NCBI GenBank assembly: GCA_944739405.2
Contig: OX123185.2
Span: forward strand, 7,437,840 to 7,501,839
Reading direction: 5' to 3'
Origin: Euclidia mi
Lineage: Eukaryota; Arthropoda; Insecta; Lepidoptera; Erebidae
Length of the DNA stretch: 64,000 nucleotides
A model generated the notes under the pieces. The model saw only the letters and a list, made by a program, of their open reading frames with translations. It did not search any database and was not told the origin of the DNA. Within the stretch, counting starts at the first letter, position 1, and the number at the start of each line of letters is the position of its first letter. Of this stretch, positions 1 to 11,744 are shown one piece after another. The translations under genes and the position numbers were made by a program.

Positions 1-1157
1 AAGGTGTCTCTATAATATTCCACAAAATTATGTCACTTTGACCGAATGCCATACACTAAATCATGTACGTTTCACAAATCACACTTCAATTAAGTTTTTT
101 TTTAATATTAAGATTTGACAACATTTTCGCAAAATACTATTGTAACATAAATTCATTTTAGTTATAATATTCTTTAACTAATATAAATTATGACTCATGA
201 ATATATTTTGTACAAATCACAATTTGTTATATTTGTTACTAGAATCTCGAATACATAGATACAATTACGAATTATTGTAAAAATAGAACTTATGTAATAC
301 CGAAAAAAGCTATGCCCGGTTAAGCCCAACATTAGGAATAGTTTCAATAATATACATTTGCTTATGAAATGCTATAGCCGGCTTAAAAATCGTATCGGAC
401 GTCTATCTTCGTATTACTCTCATACCACAGGTAAATCAATCATACACATACATAATCATTCATTCATACATACAAATCATTATAATCTTGCCACATTCTG
501 TAGATAAATCATTCAGTTCATTCAAATCATTTAGTTTCATCTAAACATCAATCCAACCATTCTACATTCACGTAATCTCAAAATCATCTTCAAATTCATT
601 AATACAAATAAATAAAATACAATTTAAAGAAAAAGCAAAACGAATAAGCTAAGAAAATAATATATAAGAAATGCTATGAAATAAAATAATCCCATTCCTA
701 CACTTATATTCAGTAGCTCTAGATATTAGTTAAATGTTTGTCTTTGTTTACAGAACACATCATTATATAAGGATCAGTCGCACACTTGTGCGCTAATTTG
801 TATATCTGTACCACAGCTTGTGCAACCAAAATATTCACACATGAATAAATAACATGTAAGAATAAGGAAAAGAGTCAGAACCGGTTCACCGTGCAATATT
901 CCAATTAACGGCTGACGGATTGATTCGACTACGATGATACAGACTGATAGATTATTTGTCTAGTACCCATAGTACAAGCTTCTGCTTAGTTTGGGACTTA
1001 AATTGTTAACGATAAATTTTCTAGAACATTCTTATTTTGTACCAGTAATTATGTAGCGTAATTATTTAACAAGAAAGGTGATACCTATTCTTTTATTTGG
1101 CCCGAAGTTTCGCACCGGTTACATCAGAGGTCACAAGGTGACGATGGAGTCCCATAA
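1..1157. other. AT-rich non-coding DNA
   Basis: No supported gene. Short frames here show no recognisable domain. Around 960-1003 there is a fragment resembling the 3' body of the SINE found complete at 58628-58906 (shared words TCTAGTACCCATA and TGCTTAG.TTGGGAC), which suggests an old truncated SINE copy on the plus strand. Confidence 0.5.
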
Positions 1158-1627
1158 GGCCGAGCGCATACATACAACTGTTACATCGACTAAACTGTTT
1201 CGTCGAGTTGTGTACTTTTCGTGATTTCTACTCAACCAAACAGTTTAGTTGATGGAAGTGCGCATACAATCGATTTTTTATCTCTTCAAATCGACCAGTC
1301 TTTATTCAGCAACGCTCGAGTCAAGGTGTTTACAAAGATAGAGACGTGGCGCCGCTTCAAATCCTTATACGAGATTGGTAGTCGTGGTCAGTCGCGGATC
1401 GACTGTTTAGTCGATGGTCTGCGCACATCAATACAATGCAGTACAAATTGAGCGCTTGATCTATAGTTGTTCAACTTTTAAATCAAAAGCAAATCGATAA
1501 GCATTTTTGACTTTTTTGTCGAGTAACTATCGAGTTGACAGTATGTGCGCTTCAATATATTCTTTTAGACATATGATACACAATAAAATAGTTGTTCAAT
1601 TAAAAATTGTATGTATGCGCCAGCCCG
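1158..1627. mobile_element. Putative non-autonomous DNA transposon with imperfect TIRs
   Basis: The left end GGCCGAGCGCATACATAC resembles the reverse complement of the right end, GGGCTGGCGCATACATAC. Inside are repeated variants of a GTTTAGTCGATGG motif, on both strands, near 1193, 1240 and 1405, each close to another GCGCAYAC block, as expected of subterminal transposase-binding repeats. No transposase is present; the 76-codon frame at 1221 overlaps these repeats and is not credible as a gene. I found no clean TSD, so superfamily and exact ends are uncertain. Confidence 0.4.
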
Positions 1628-2485
1628 TACATTTAAGAATGTGTACAAATCGCGAAAGTTTGTAAGTATTTATTACCATTGAGTTTTATAAAGAATCATT
1701 TTCAATCATTAATTTCTTAAGATAGTTTTACGTATTATTTGATTTGTATATAATAAATTTCACTCGCTTTTACAAATAATTCCATTTGTATATTGCCAAA
1801 CTCACAAAAACACAATCACATCTACTATACCAATATTTTTTTCGTTAGCTTAAAGTAATTTGGCTAGCTTAAGAAATAAAATAAATTTTCTTATTTAAAT
1901 GAGTATTTTGTTTCAATTACGGCACAATTGCTATCTCATTCGAAAGATGGAGTACCTACTGGCGGTGGAATGTTGCGGTAAAGTATGTTAGTAGTAATTT
2001 TACTTGGCGCCTGAGAATTAAAGACAAACAGACTATTTGTTTGAATGTTTAGTTATATGGAAACAGGTATAAAATGCTTGTGATATTACAGAATTACATT
2101 TGCAAATTGAATGAAATATTCTATAAATATTTTTATTAAATTAAATTGCTTATGAAACCTTATTACTAAAAATTCAGCGTGCACCCAATATCAATAGCCA
2201 AAAAACATTCAACATTAAAAAAATATCTTCAGGAATCTAAGATGGTAGCACAGAAATCTAGGTTATTGTTCTTCTCAGTGATCTAACTGTCTGTTTCTTT
2301 TGATTTCTTTCAAAGACGGCTCAGATATCAAAAATAATTCCCGTGTAAGATAAAAAACGTATACTGTGTGTATACAAAAGCTCTGACTCTAGAAAAGTAT
2401 GGCCTTTTCATAAAAATATACATATATTGATATGATTTGTAAAACTCACGCACCAATCAAAATATTGTTAAAACATGCATTCATT
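1628..2485. other. AT-rich non-coding DNA
   Basis: No gene or clear repeat was recognised in this stretch. Confidence 0.5.
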
Positions 2486-3936
2486 TTTATTGATTGATTG
2501 ATTGATAATTCTTTATTGTGCATTACACTGTTGGTACAAATCTGGTATAAATAAATTAAAAGTAAATACATAGCAAATGCACAAGGGCGGCTTTATCGCA
2601 AAGTGCGATTTCTTTTAGGCAACGTTAGGATGGACAGACTGTAAAAGATAAAAAGTTTTGATGTGTAGTGATTACATTTGTTTGGACACAATAATGGTTT
2701 TAATAAAATACACATACATACATACAAAGTTATACATACATACATAAATAAGGTAGGTATGCATGCATATACCTATACATATAAATAAATATAATACTAT
2801 ATAATACTTACTAACTACATAATATACAATACTTTAAAATACATATAACTATAGCTACATACCGTACATACACATAACTAACATAAACACAAAAATACTG
2901 TGAAAAAAATTTGCTCACAATGTCAAATAATGCTTGTATACTGCATTTTTAAATATGTTCGGTGTTTTTGCTTGCCAAATTTCAACCGGCAGCTCATTCC
3001 ACAAACGGACAGCTTCAACAGCAAAGGATTTGTCGTAAAAGTTTTGGTATGTGCTGGCATCTGCAGTCTCAAATCCACCGACGACCTCAAGGTCCTCAAA
3101 TGTGTGTCATGGAGGAACTTGAAACGTTCTTTTTGATACAAGGGGGTATTAGGATTAAACAACACATTATACAGTAACATAAGAATATGAGTATTCCGGC
3201 GAAGCCGAATTGGGAGCCACTTGAGTCTAGATCGAAATTCAGATACGTGATCATATTTGTGTAAATCAAAAATGAATCTAATACAGAAATTTTGAAGACG
3301 CTTAATTTTATCAAGTTGGTTCTCATTAAGATTAAGATAGCTGACATCGGCATAATCGAGTATTGCGAGAAGCAAGGATTGTACAAGTGCAATCTTGGTG
3401 GTTGAGGGTAGAAAGTTCCGTAGCCTACGCAACGACCCAGCAGAAGCAAACAGTTTACGACTGGTCTCCTGTACATGAGTTCCCCAAGATAACGTTTTAT
3501 CCATATAGATACCCAAGTTCTTCACACTATCTGAGATTGGTAAGATGTTATTATCGAACTGAATCTGAGGCAGCTGAGACCAGTTGATTTTAGAAATCAT
3601 CCTGGAACTGCCAATTAGAATTACCTTTGTTTTTGATGAATTTACTTTAAGGCCATATTGTTTGCTCCATGCACAGATATGCGCCAAATCTGAGTTAATG
3701 TTAGAGAACGCTATTGAAATAGACTCCAGTGGCGCCTGTGAGTATATTTGCAAATCATCTGCGTAAAGGTGTTAGGATGAAAGTAACAATTTGGAGATAG
3801 AATTTATGAAAATTGCGAAAAGTAACGGAGATAGCACGCCACCCTGCGGTACACCGACAGTTGTAATACACCATGAAGAGTACGACTCATCAACACGTAA
3901 ACGCTGTCGGCGTCCAAACAGGTAACTGTGAAACCA
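2486..3936 (-). mobile_element. 5'-truncated non-LTR retrotransposon (Jockey/CR1-like)
   Basis: This is the 3' part of a LINE on the minus strand: the end of the reverse transcriptase (to 2923), about 400 bp of 3' UTR, an AATAAA signal next to 2508, and a terminal (TCAA)n microsatellite at about 2486-2508. The copy begins abruptly inside the reverse transcriptase at about 3936, as usual for incomplete target-primed reverse transcription. No TSD was identified. Confidence 0.75.
2923..3936 (-). pseudogene. Reverse transcriptase C-terminal half, non-LTR retrotransposon
   Basis: On the minus strand this encodes the C-terminal half of a LINE reverse transcriptase, which copies element RNA at a nicked genomic target. 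Visible are the GVPQGGVLSPLLF block (about 3822-3863) and the catalytic YADD box (about 3757-3768) followed by DLQIY. Downstream are the thumb and the conserved C-terminal region (SKTKVILIGSS, NLGIYMDKTLSW, LDYADVSY, LKWLPIRLRR). An in-frame TAA lies about two codons before the YADD box at 3771-3773, so the frame is dead. No endonuclease or fingers domain remains because the copy is 5'-truncated. The lack of an RNase H domain and the overall pattern suit Jockey/CR1 lineages; I cannot choose between them by eye. Confidence 0.8.
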
Positions 3937-4808
3937 GTTTTATATTTTTGGATAACAAATGGTGTGCTATTAACTTTATAATTTCCAATCTTGGCAGGCC
4001 GTTTGAAGTATAAATTGTGCGTAATTTCACAACTGCCTGCAAGGAAACGGAGAGGAGCTCGGAATATTAAGATACGGTTTAAGAAAGGCTCGTTATTGGT
4101 CGGAAGAAGAGTTACGGTGGTAAACTGAGAGAAAATAGGTTTTAATGGGTATTAAAATCTTATTACCAACCTTTTGGCTTACGGCCTTTGGATGTAATAC
4201 AATTTAACGTCGAGTTTGACCTCATCTACCACAATAACTGAGTTTGTGACGCGGATAGAGCTATGGAATAGGCGGTCATTTTGTCGATAAATAGGAAGGA
4301 AACTGTGGATTTAAAAAACTTGTGTGATCCGTAATAGAATTTAGAACTGGAATTTATTATAAGTATAATTTATTTATGTCTACGGCATCTCTTGGCAAGT
4401 TATTGATACGAATAGTATGACAGTACTTTTCTAATGTAATTTAAAAGGGCTAGCAAGAACAGTTTTGTTCACTGCTTGGTTTAGTTGTGTCATGTGTTTG
4501 TCGAGTTATTGCGAAATTACGAAATAAAATTAGTTTATATACTGCATTTGCTTATAACATGTGCATTGTTCACTATCATAATATATTTATTATAAAATCT
4601 CATATCAAGATGATTTCTGTTTGCACACAATTTTATTGCATACCTACTTAGGTCCTTAAATAGGTAATGGCATATCGAACGAAAATATTTGTCATCGCAC
4701 CGCCGTTATTAATATGACCGATCCCAATTTATGATCTATCTGTACATTTGGCTACTAGATATACATATGTATGTATTTGACATATTTTGTATTAAACTTA
4801 CGTCAAAC
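3937..4808. other. AT-rich non-coding DNA
   Basis: No gene or assignable repeat recognised. Confidence 0.45.
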
Positions 4809-4985
4809 TAGTTGTTTCCCGCGGTTTCACCGCGTGCTGAGGGAACTACTTCGCGTACCCGGTTAATTTATAGCCTAACTTACTCCTTGGTACGTCAGCT
4901 ATCCGCCAGTAAAAGTCCCGTCAAAATCGGTCCAGCCGTTGCAGAGATTAGCGAGAACAAACAGACAGACAGCCAAAAGTTGTAA
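4809..4985 (+). repeat. Dispersed repeat, ACTAG...CCCGCGG family
   Basis: It starts ACTAGTTGTTTCCCGCGG, carries a CGGTCCAGCCGTTGCAGAG block and ends in an ACAGACAGACAG run. The same head recurs at 37592-37800, and related tails at 22770 and 28067. This architecture is familiar from insect and especially lepidopteran genomes; no coding capacity is seen. Confidence 0.6.
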
Positions 4986-6590
4986 AAAATGTTATTTCGG
5001 TATATGTACCGTGTATACATCCATATGCATTTAGTAAAAAGCGGTTATTTTAATATTACAAACAGACACTCCAATTGTATTTATGTGTATAGATATGTAA
5101 ATACATTACTATGCGATCGGCCAATAGTTCTGCTGTCGCTAACACTATACTCACAGCTTGTCAAGGACACAGCCTCAAATAATTATGTTTAACTCAAAGT
5201 CTGCTTTGAATAAGAGTTTAAAAAAATAATGCATTCATCTTGTCACAGAGCAAAAGCATTGTTTTAAATAAAGCGCTCATTATGGTTAACAGTCCTATTA
5301 AATTTTCTGAATTCAACTGTTCGTGCAAGTTTACGGTATATTTATAAATAGAATAGGGACAAAAAAAATTGGTTTAAATGCTTAAAAAGTCTTAATTATA
5401 ATAATTATTAATAAATTTATCACACTACACGAGCTTTGTATGATATAAAAGCTTTTCAAGTTATTTAAAAATAACATATTAATTATAAAATAGGTCTTTT
5501 TGTATGTTTTTGTAAGTTAGTAGTAAGATTAAGATGTAGCCATGTTTCCTACGACATTCATTAAATGTTGCTTGTGTTAATTGCTGCTCTACCATCGGTC
5601 CCGAAACCACTCTTTCAAAATCGAGATTTTGCCTAAGCCCTTTGAAATCAAAATTGCAGACATAACATGACAAACTACTCGAAGGATAGACCTTTATGCA
5701 ATGACTATTAAACTGCTTACGGTTTATTAACCACTGCATATGTAACGAACTTATAAACTATATATAGTTTACAAAGAAACAACCAGACCAGGAAATTTTA
5801 TGTTTACGTTCACAAATTTTTGATTTGAGCGGGAATTGAATCCGCAATCTTCGGCGTGGCAGTCGGTGACACTATGGGTAAGTTGGGTAGTCAGTAATCA
5901 TTTTTATTTCAATTATTGTACATGCAATCAAAAGCCGTATATCTGACGTCATATAAAATGCACTTCAAACGCCATCAATTTTCCATCGTTTATTACGTGC
6001 AGGTCTCTCTTTAGAAACTCAGCAAAAGTGTCGACATGTCCAATTTAATTTGACACCTGTAACGTCGATAGCGTAGACGAAACATCTCGCATTCTTGTAG
6101 CAACAGGCCTGGGTGAGAGGTCTCCGTATATTGGTGACGGCGAAACACGTCATATACATGTCTGGTGTGCTCTGCTTGGTAGCGTTATTGCTAAACTATA
6201 AGGGTGCTCACCCACTACAGTAAAATTTCGGATTATGATGATGCCTAGATAAGAAAACTGTGATGGACTGAGTATGATTGGACAAGCTGCCTAGATAGTA
6301 AAACTCTATTGTATTAAGCATGAGAGGCTTGATGATATATATTTTAGTGCCAATGATCGACAGCGCCGAACGTCCAAGCATAGTTCTTTAATTAATTATA
6401 TTTCGCTAAAACCACATACAAACTCGTCTAGTTTTCCATTTAATTATGTGTCACTTGCGGTCTGCTATCCAACTTTATCTTAGAATTATATACTACTCAT
6501 CATCAAGCAAGCCATCGATTCCCAGGCCACCAAATGATTGCAAATTTAAAAAAAATGTTTTCATTATTTTCCCTGTTATCATAAATCAGT
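4986..6590. other. AT-rich non-coding DNA with a SINE fragment
   Basis: No supported gene. At 5817-5880 (minus) a 3'-truncated tRNA-derived SINE head can be read (GAGCGGGAATTGAATCCGC, a degenerate B box), of the same family as the SINEs at 58628 and 63438. Confidence 0.5.
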
Positions 6591-6604
6591 CCTGTTCGTT
6601 TCAT

Positions 6605-8539
6605 ACAAAATAATTTAGCGGGTCTTAATCGCGTTAACTTAACTTATTTAAGGTATAAATACCTATTTGTTTCCGACGTTTCGCTCGTCTTGCACCGAGC
6701 TTGGTCGCGGAGAGACTGATGAGAGCTCAGCGCCGTCTTGTGGAAGTGCGGGTTTCGGCACCTACCCTCACTTGGTCTTTATTTAAGTTCGCAATGTCGG
6801 TACTCCGACACACTACACTGATGACGTCTACACACTGTTGAGATTTATCACTGCGGCGGTGTTTACATTTGCTGATGACTGGATTCCAAGTAGCCGATAA
6901 TCTATATCCATCCTCCCGGTTGAAATTGTTATATTTCTTGATTTCTACCGCTTCACGTACTATCCTGGAGTAATAGTGACGATCGGTGGATAAGACTTGT
7001 GGTTGATGCAATTCTATCCAGTGGTTTGGTCCAGACTCCAACAAATGCTCAGCTATCGCCGAATTATTAATATGTCGGTTTTTTACAGCTGCGATATGTT
7101 CTTTTACTCTTTCAGCGATTGTACGCTTAGTCTGCCCGATATATGAACTACCACAGCTGCAATCGACTTTGTAGACGCCAGGTGTTTTGAAAGGAATGAC
7201 ATCCTTTGGAGTACGCAGATTGTGTGCTATCTTAGAGAGCGGACTGTATACAGTCTTGATGGAGTATTTCTTGAGTACTGTTCCAACTTTGTCCGTCACT
7301 CCCTTTAGATACGGCATGTAAGCGGACACTCTGCTTACTTCAGGTTTACGCTCGTTCCTCTTCCGACGGAGTATGTTTTTCTTGTATCCGTTGCGCCTAA
7401 GTACCTCCCGAACATGTGACAGCTCACTATTTAATTGTTCAGGATCACATAGGTCATACGCTCTGTTCACTAACGAGGACACAACGGAATCCAAGTGCCG
7501 CGGATGGTAGTGCGAGTTCGCGTTGAGATACCTGTCGGTGTGTGTCGGTTTCCTATACACAGTGTGTCCAAAGGTACCATTATCTCTCACTGTCACTTTA
7601 ACGTCGAGAAAGGGTAACGATCCGTCTACCTCCATTTCGAAAGTGAATCGGATGTTCGGATGTTTGGAGTTCAATGTGTCTGCGAATTGTTCTACGTCCT
7701 GCTTGTTGCCCTTCATGATGCAGAAGATATCGTCAACATACCTTTTCCATAGTTTCACATTTGACGCCTGCATGTCTATGGATTCCTCTAAGTGCTCCAT
7801 CCAGATGTTGGCCATTACCGGTGCTATAGGGCTACCCATAGCCACTCCATCGATCTGGAGGTTATGTTGTCCGCGATATAGGAAGTAGTTTCCATCCAAG
7901 CAATTCCTAAGTAGAACGATGTATTCATTAGACAGACCGTTTTCCCTTAATTTTCTCTGTACGACGTCCAGGCAATCATGAATAGGAACATTGGTGAATA
8001 GTGACTCGACATCAAAACTCACCATCACCTCATCCGGTTCCCTTTTCATGCTCTTGATGATTTCAATAAAGTGGCGAGAGTCCTTTACGAAAGAGTGCGT
8101 CTTGCCTACTAACGGTTGTAGTACCTTGCTTATGTGTTTCGCCAAACCATATGTAGGTGAATTTATTTGACTCACAATCGGTCGCAAAGGTACGTTAGTC
8201 TTATGTACTTTAGGTAATCCGTAAATCTTAGGCGGCTGCACAATGTGAGGTTTATGTAACCGTTCAAATACCTCTTCCGTAAATAAGCTTTTATGGTCCC
8301 TAATTAAGGCTCGAATGCGTTTTGTCACTCTGGCGGTCGGGTTATATGACACAGCCTTATATACTAATGTGTCACTTAACAGATTCCTTATCTTACTGTC
8401 ATAATCACAAGTATTCATTACCAAAGTGGCGTTTCCCTTGTCGGCCTTTAGCACTAAAATATTCGTGTTTATATATACCCGCTAAATTATTTTGTATGAT
8501 GTATACAAATCACGAAAGTTTAAAATCGATTATTACAAA
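6605..8539 (-). mobile_element. Penelope-like retroelement (PLE), 5'-deleted, with 14-bp TSD
   Basis: The element is bounded by exact 14-bp direct repeats CCTGTTCGTTTCAT at 6591-6604 and 8540-8553. Its minus-strand reading frame encodes reverse transcriptase plus a GIY-YIG endonuclease. The two ends share an inverted ACAAAATAATTTAGCGGG (6605-6622 and 8475-8492). The 3' part contains the GACGTTTCG-type sequence frequent at Penelope ends. The same two ends, without the coding region, recur at 48018-48199. Confidence 0.85.
6727..8480 (-). CDS. Penelope-like reverse transcriptase/GIY-YIG endonuclease, N-terminally truncated
   Basis: A frame of about 580 codons is open from just after a TAG near 8480 down to 6727. 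It begins inside the PLE reverse transcriptase (LKADKGNATLVMN, finger region) and has PPKIYGLPKVHK, RPIVS, SFDVESLFTNVP, GVAMGSPIAPVMAN and the catalytic RYVDDIFC. A C-terminal GIY-YIG nuclease follows (GVYKVDCSCGSSYIGQTKR, then a conserved arginine/HI region). The two activities nick the target and prime reverse transcription. The N-terminal extension typical of complete PLE proteins is absent and no good ATG precedes the retained part; the first candidate start is GTG at 8454, which a eukaryote would not normally use. So this is probably a truncated, non-functional copy despite the long intact frame. Confidence 0.88.
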
Positions 8540-8553
8540 CCTGTTCGTTTCAT

Positions 8554-8810
8554 TGGATAGGTAGCTTAATAATCATACCTCGGCTTGGAATTGACAGGTA
8601 TCGCTTGTAGATGGCAGAAATGGGTATGAGTAAACTTATAAATGAAATGTTACATATACATGATGTAACGTGCAAGTTTATTTATATGAGATGAGAAATA
8701 GTTTCTAATAATATTTAGACAGATTTTATTGGAAAATTATCATAAATAGTACAACCGTTTGCTGTTCAAAGCTGGTTATAGGTCTCTCCTTATTTGCGTT
8801 ATATTAGTAT
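8554..8810. other. Non-coding spacer
   Basis: Nothing recognised between the Penelope TSD and the SINE. Confidence 0.4.
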
Positions 8811-9080
8811 AGCGGCGATAACCCAGTGGTGTACGTAACGGACTGCAGAGACAACGGTCTCGGGTTCGATGCCTAGTTACCCCGGGCACACACCTCTGAC
8901 TTTTCGCAGCTATGTGTGCATTAAAATGTTAATTATCACTCGCTTAACAATATGCCAGGTAGATGGCAATAGGCGCGCCCCCTATTACATTGGGACCGAA
9001 ACATAACTGGCGAAGTGTGGGTGTGCCTACCCCTCTGCCTACCCCTTCGGGAATAAAAGGCGTGAAGTTATGTTATGTTA
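8811..9080 (+). mobile_element. tRNA-derived SINE
   Basis: The head is tRNA-like with an A-box region (GATAACCCAGTGGTGTACG) and a B box (GGTTCGATGCC), followed by a conserved body (CAATAGGCGCGCCCCCTATT, CTGCCTACCCCTTCGGG) and a simple tail with TTATGTTATGTTA. A reverse copy sits at 24107-24387 and related bodies at 21244 and 45667. RNA polymerase III would use the internal boxes; movement depends on a LINE reverse transcriptase. Confidence 0.8.
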
Positions 9081-9410
9081 TTGTGAAGCGTAAAGAAGAT
9101 TAGGTCTACTATACCACGCTGGTCAGACAGGTTGCTATAATGTAATATTTTTCATGTGTCTCCATAGATTCTATTTGCTTCAAGTATTTTTTTAAACGTC
9201 TCTTATGATAACCATCGAATAATAATATAATAGGGAAATGACTTTGTACTCTTGATCAGTCACTACGCGAGTTAATGGAAAATTGAATCGAGTTTTATTA
9301 ACTGGTGGGGAAAAACTCTAAGAGAAAACTGAAATAAAATGCATATTTTATTTTTTTCGGAGATTATGACGATATCACAACTATTTACAAACCTGTCACG
9401 ACCCTTATAC
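9081..9410. other. Non-coding spacer
   Basis: AT-rich sequence with no recognised feature. Confidence 0.4.
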
Positions 9411-10200
9411 ATAATTCGCCGGCCGCAGAGAATAAAATGATAACTGCCATTATCTTAGTTTTAGTGTTATGTCATTTTTGGGATCTGTGGGTGCTAATAC
9501 ATCCGCTCAATTTTTTTTCCTAATTTTTATACAGTTATTTACGAAGTTACAAAATATTACAATAGTATTCAAAGATTTAAAACAAGTTTTAAATTACGAG
9601 AAAAAAGTGTTAATATAATATTATCAAAATCTATTCCCACATGTTAGTATGACAAACAGTCATAGAATTATGTTCTCGTGAAAAATATGCGACTAGATAA
9701 TGATAAATGCAGTTATCATTTTATTCTCGTTCAAATCCATCTAGTCGCTCTGTATAAGACGTGTTAGTAATATGACTATTGTGGATTTGAACAGTAAGAC
9801 ATAAGATATTAAAGTATTATCAGTATCACTTCCTGCATAAATACTTATACTATTATAATTTAATTCTATAAGGCTTATAGAATAAAATGATAAGTGAAGA
9901 GTACAATATTTGATTCTGGTCAGGCTGTACTGAGAATAAAATGATAATCGCCGTTATACAACTTAGATGATGGCTAATTTTGACTAACCTTTTATTATTG
10001 AAATAATATCTCTACTTTTATACTAAGGCGTATTTCACTAAAACATTTGGAACAAACAAAAAATAATCTTCTTTAAAAGCTTATAATCACCTGTCTATGT
10101 CCAGTGTTTAAGGAGCAATCGACGAAAACATGTTTTTTATTTTTCCTGTAAAGTTGAATTTTTGTAGTTATCATTTTATTCTCCGGGGACGGCGAATTAT
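9411..10200. mobile_element. Non-autonomous DNA transposon with ~34-bp TIRs and iterated AGAATAAAATGATA
   Basis: The left end (9411-9443) and the inverted right end (10167-10200) share ATAATTCGCCG, then a short mismatch zone, then GAGAATAAAATGATAAC. The AGAATAAAATGATA motif recurs internally near 9720 (inverted), 9884 and 9932. Around 9690-9748 there is a further inverted pair, GCGACTAGAT/ATCTAGTCGC. No transposase frame is present. No clean TSD was found, so the superfamily is not assigned. Confidence 0.55.
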
Positions 10201-10210
10201 ATTCTTCCTG

Positions 10211-10290
10211 TTTTTAGTGTTGTCTCGTATTGAACCTACAACACTGTGCGCTGTGTCAAGCGCTTAAGCCACTACGCCAACCGTGCAGTC
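10211..10290 (-). repeat. tRNA-SINE head fragment
   Basis: The segment TGTTGTCTCGTATTGAACC...CCACTACGCCAACCGTGCAGTC is the inverted head of the SINE found at 19031-19278 and 50197-50418, truncated here next to the TIR element. Confidence 0.65.
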
Positions 10291-10954
10291 AATATTATAC
10301 ATAGGTACGTGTACCTCAAAATAACTAACGACAATTTAATTAAATTGATAGAAAGCGCTTCACGTTCATAAAATCAAATTAATATTGAAATAACTGTATC
10401 CTCTGTAGTGGGAGTACTACCCACTGAACAGCGTTTCAATTAATTAAATTAATTTTTTGACACGCATCGCTAGAACTCGCTTCTTTGAATATTTCTGCAC
10501 CGTTCGTTGTTATCTGGGGTCTTTTATTTAATCAAATTGATTTTATGTGTTTTTATATATAACATATGTATTTTACATACATATTACCTATTTAATTATA
10601 ACATATGTATTTTACATACATATTACATATTACCTATTATACCTATTTAAATTTTCATAGATTCCTTTGTCAAATATTCTTAAATGAACGAACGTAATTT
10701 TTTACAGATTTTTACGTAAATTTGTAAAGTGAGTAAATTTGTAATTTAATCAACAGACACGACTTAAGTAACACTCAGACTCATAAGAACAAATTGTGTA
10801 TCGGAAAAAGGGTTGCCTTGTGCACTAACTGTCTAAATAGTGAGACGTCCGTTATAACCACTGCGCTATACGTGAAGTCTTCCTTGATTGCGGCAAGCAA
10901 CGAAAAATCAATTCAATTTCTTTATCTGTAGAACATAAGCTACAAAAGATATTA
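10291..10954. repeat. AT-rich spacer with a short direct repeat
   Basis: Two direct copies of ACATATGTATTTTACATACA lie about 43 bp apart between 10558 and 10640. No gene is seen. The segment near 10805-10880 resembles a decayed tRNA-SINE head (AACCACTGCGCTATACGTG) but is too short to assign. Confidence 0.45.
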
Positions 10955-10969
10955 TTTTAATTAGATTGT

Positions 10970-11165
10970 TTTTTTTATGGTAATAGGCGGCAAACGAGCA
11001 GACGGATCGCCTGATGATAAGCAATTACCGCCGCCCATGGACACAAGCAACACCATAGCAGTAACCAGTGCGTTGCCGCCCCTTGGGGTTAGGAAAAGGG
11101 ATAGGATGAGGAGTGGGATAAGGGAAAAGGAATAGGGGATAGGGCCTCCGGCACTCTCATTCACC
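10970..11165 (+). repeat. Dispersed repeat (GGCAAACGAGCAGACGG family), copy 1
   Basis: Contains GGCGGCAAACGAGCAGACGG, ATCGCCTGATGATAAGCAAT, GTGCGTTGCCGCC and a purine-rich GGGATAGG tail. A second, diverged copy at 11745-12640 has the same order of blocks and is interrupted by a hAT-like insertion. The repeat is familiar from lepidopteran genomes; I cannot name its autonomous partner. The 68-codon minus-strand frame across it is not a gene. Confidence 0.65.
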
Positions 11166-11744
11166 AAACGAAATGCAACAGTTTAGGTACTGTTACTTTA
11201 CGTCGGTTTTCTGTGAGAGGGTAGTACTACCCCAGTCGAGCCGGCCCATTCATGCTGAAATCAGCAAGGCTCTACTACCTTGTTAATTGTGATCTATCTA
11301 TCCCTGCCAAGAATCAGGCGTACAATTTCAAAGTCAATGGCTTTAATATGTGTCTTAATTACTTAAACGCGTTACTGCAATGTAAATTGAAACGCGTTGA
11401 ACAACGAAGCAAGTTCTCTATAATACACAATTACATAACACAGTAACCGCGTCTTACCATAACGGTTCCTGACACCAAGTCTGTTCTCAATGTGCAGCCC
11501 TAATTACCGCAGATCATCCTCTTAGCGGCATTCTGCTAAATTAATACGCTTTACTCCTTCAGCGTTGTGGTGCAAGGGAAACGATTCGACGATCGACGGT
11601 TCATTGAGTGAATAAGAATGTGTGAGTACCCCGTGACTATGATTGATGTAAAGCGGTCGAAACGTCGGGAAAAAGAGGTATTTATATTGTAAAATAAGTG
11701 CCTACATGATAATATGGGCTTTTTTGCCACGCATGCATTTTTTT
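11166..11744. other. Non-coding spacer with a Penelope-end-like trace
   Basis: No gene is supported. At about 11650-11700 the segment CGGTCGAAACGTCGGG followed by AGAGGTATTTAT resembles the 3'-end signature seen in the Penelope element at 6605-8539 (inverted there) and may be a decayed end of another family. Confidence 0.35.

Noticed and set aside
6716..6723. CTGATGAG, a hammerhead-ribozyme core motif, in the Penelope element 3' region
   Set aside because: It is on the plus strand while the element and its CGAAACG motif read on the minus strand, and no GAAA box follows at a workable distance, so the three-stem fold cannot be drawn.
9405..10300. Shared TTATACATA at both sides of the TIR element plus SINE fragment as one TSD
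   Set aside because: The word is AT-rich and common here and does not abut the defined ends.
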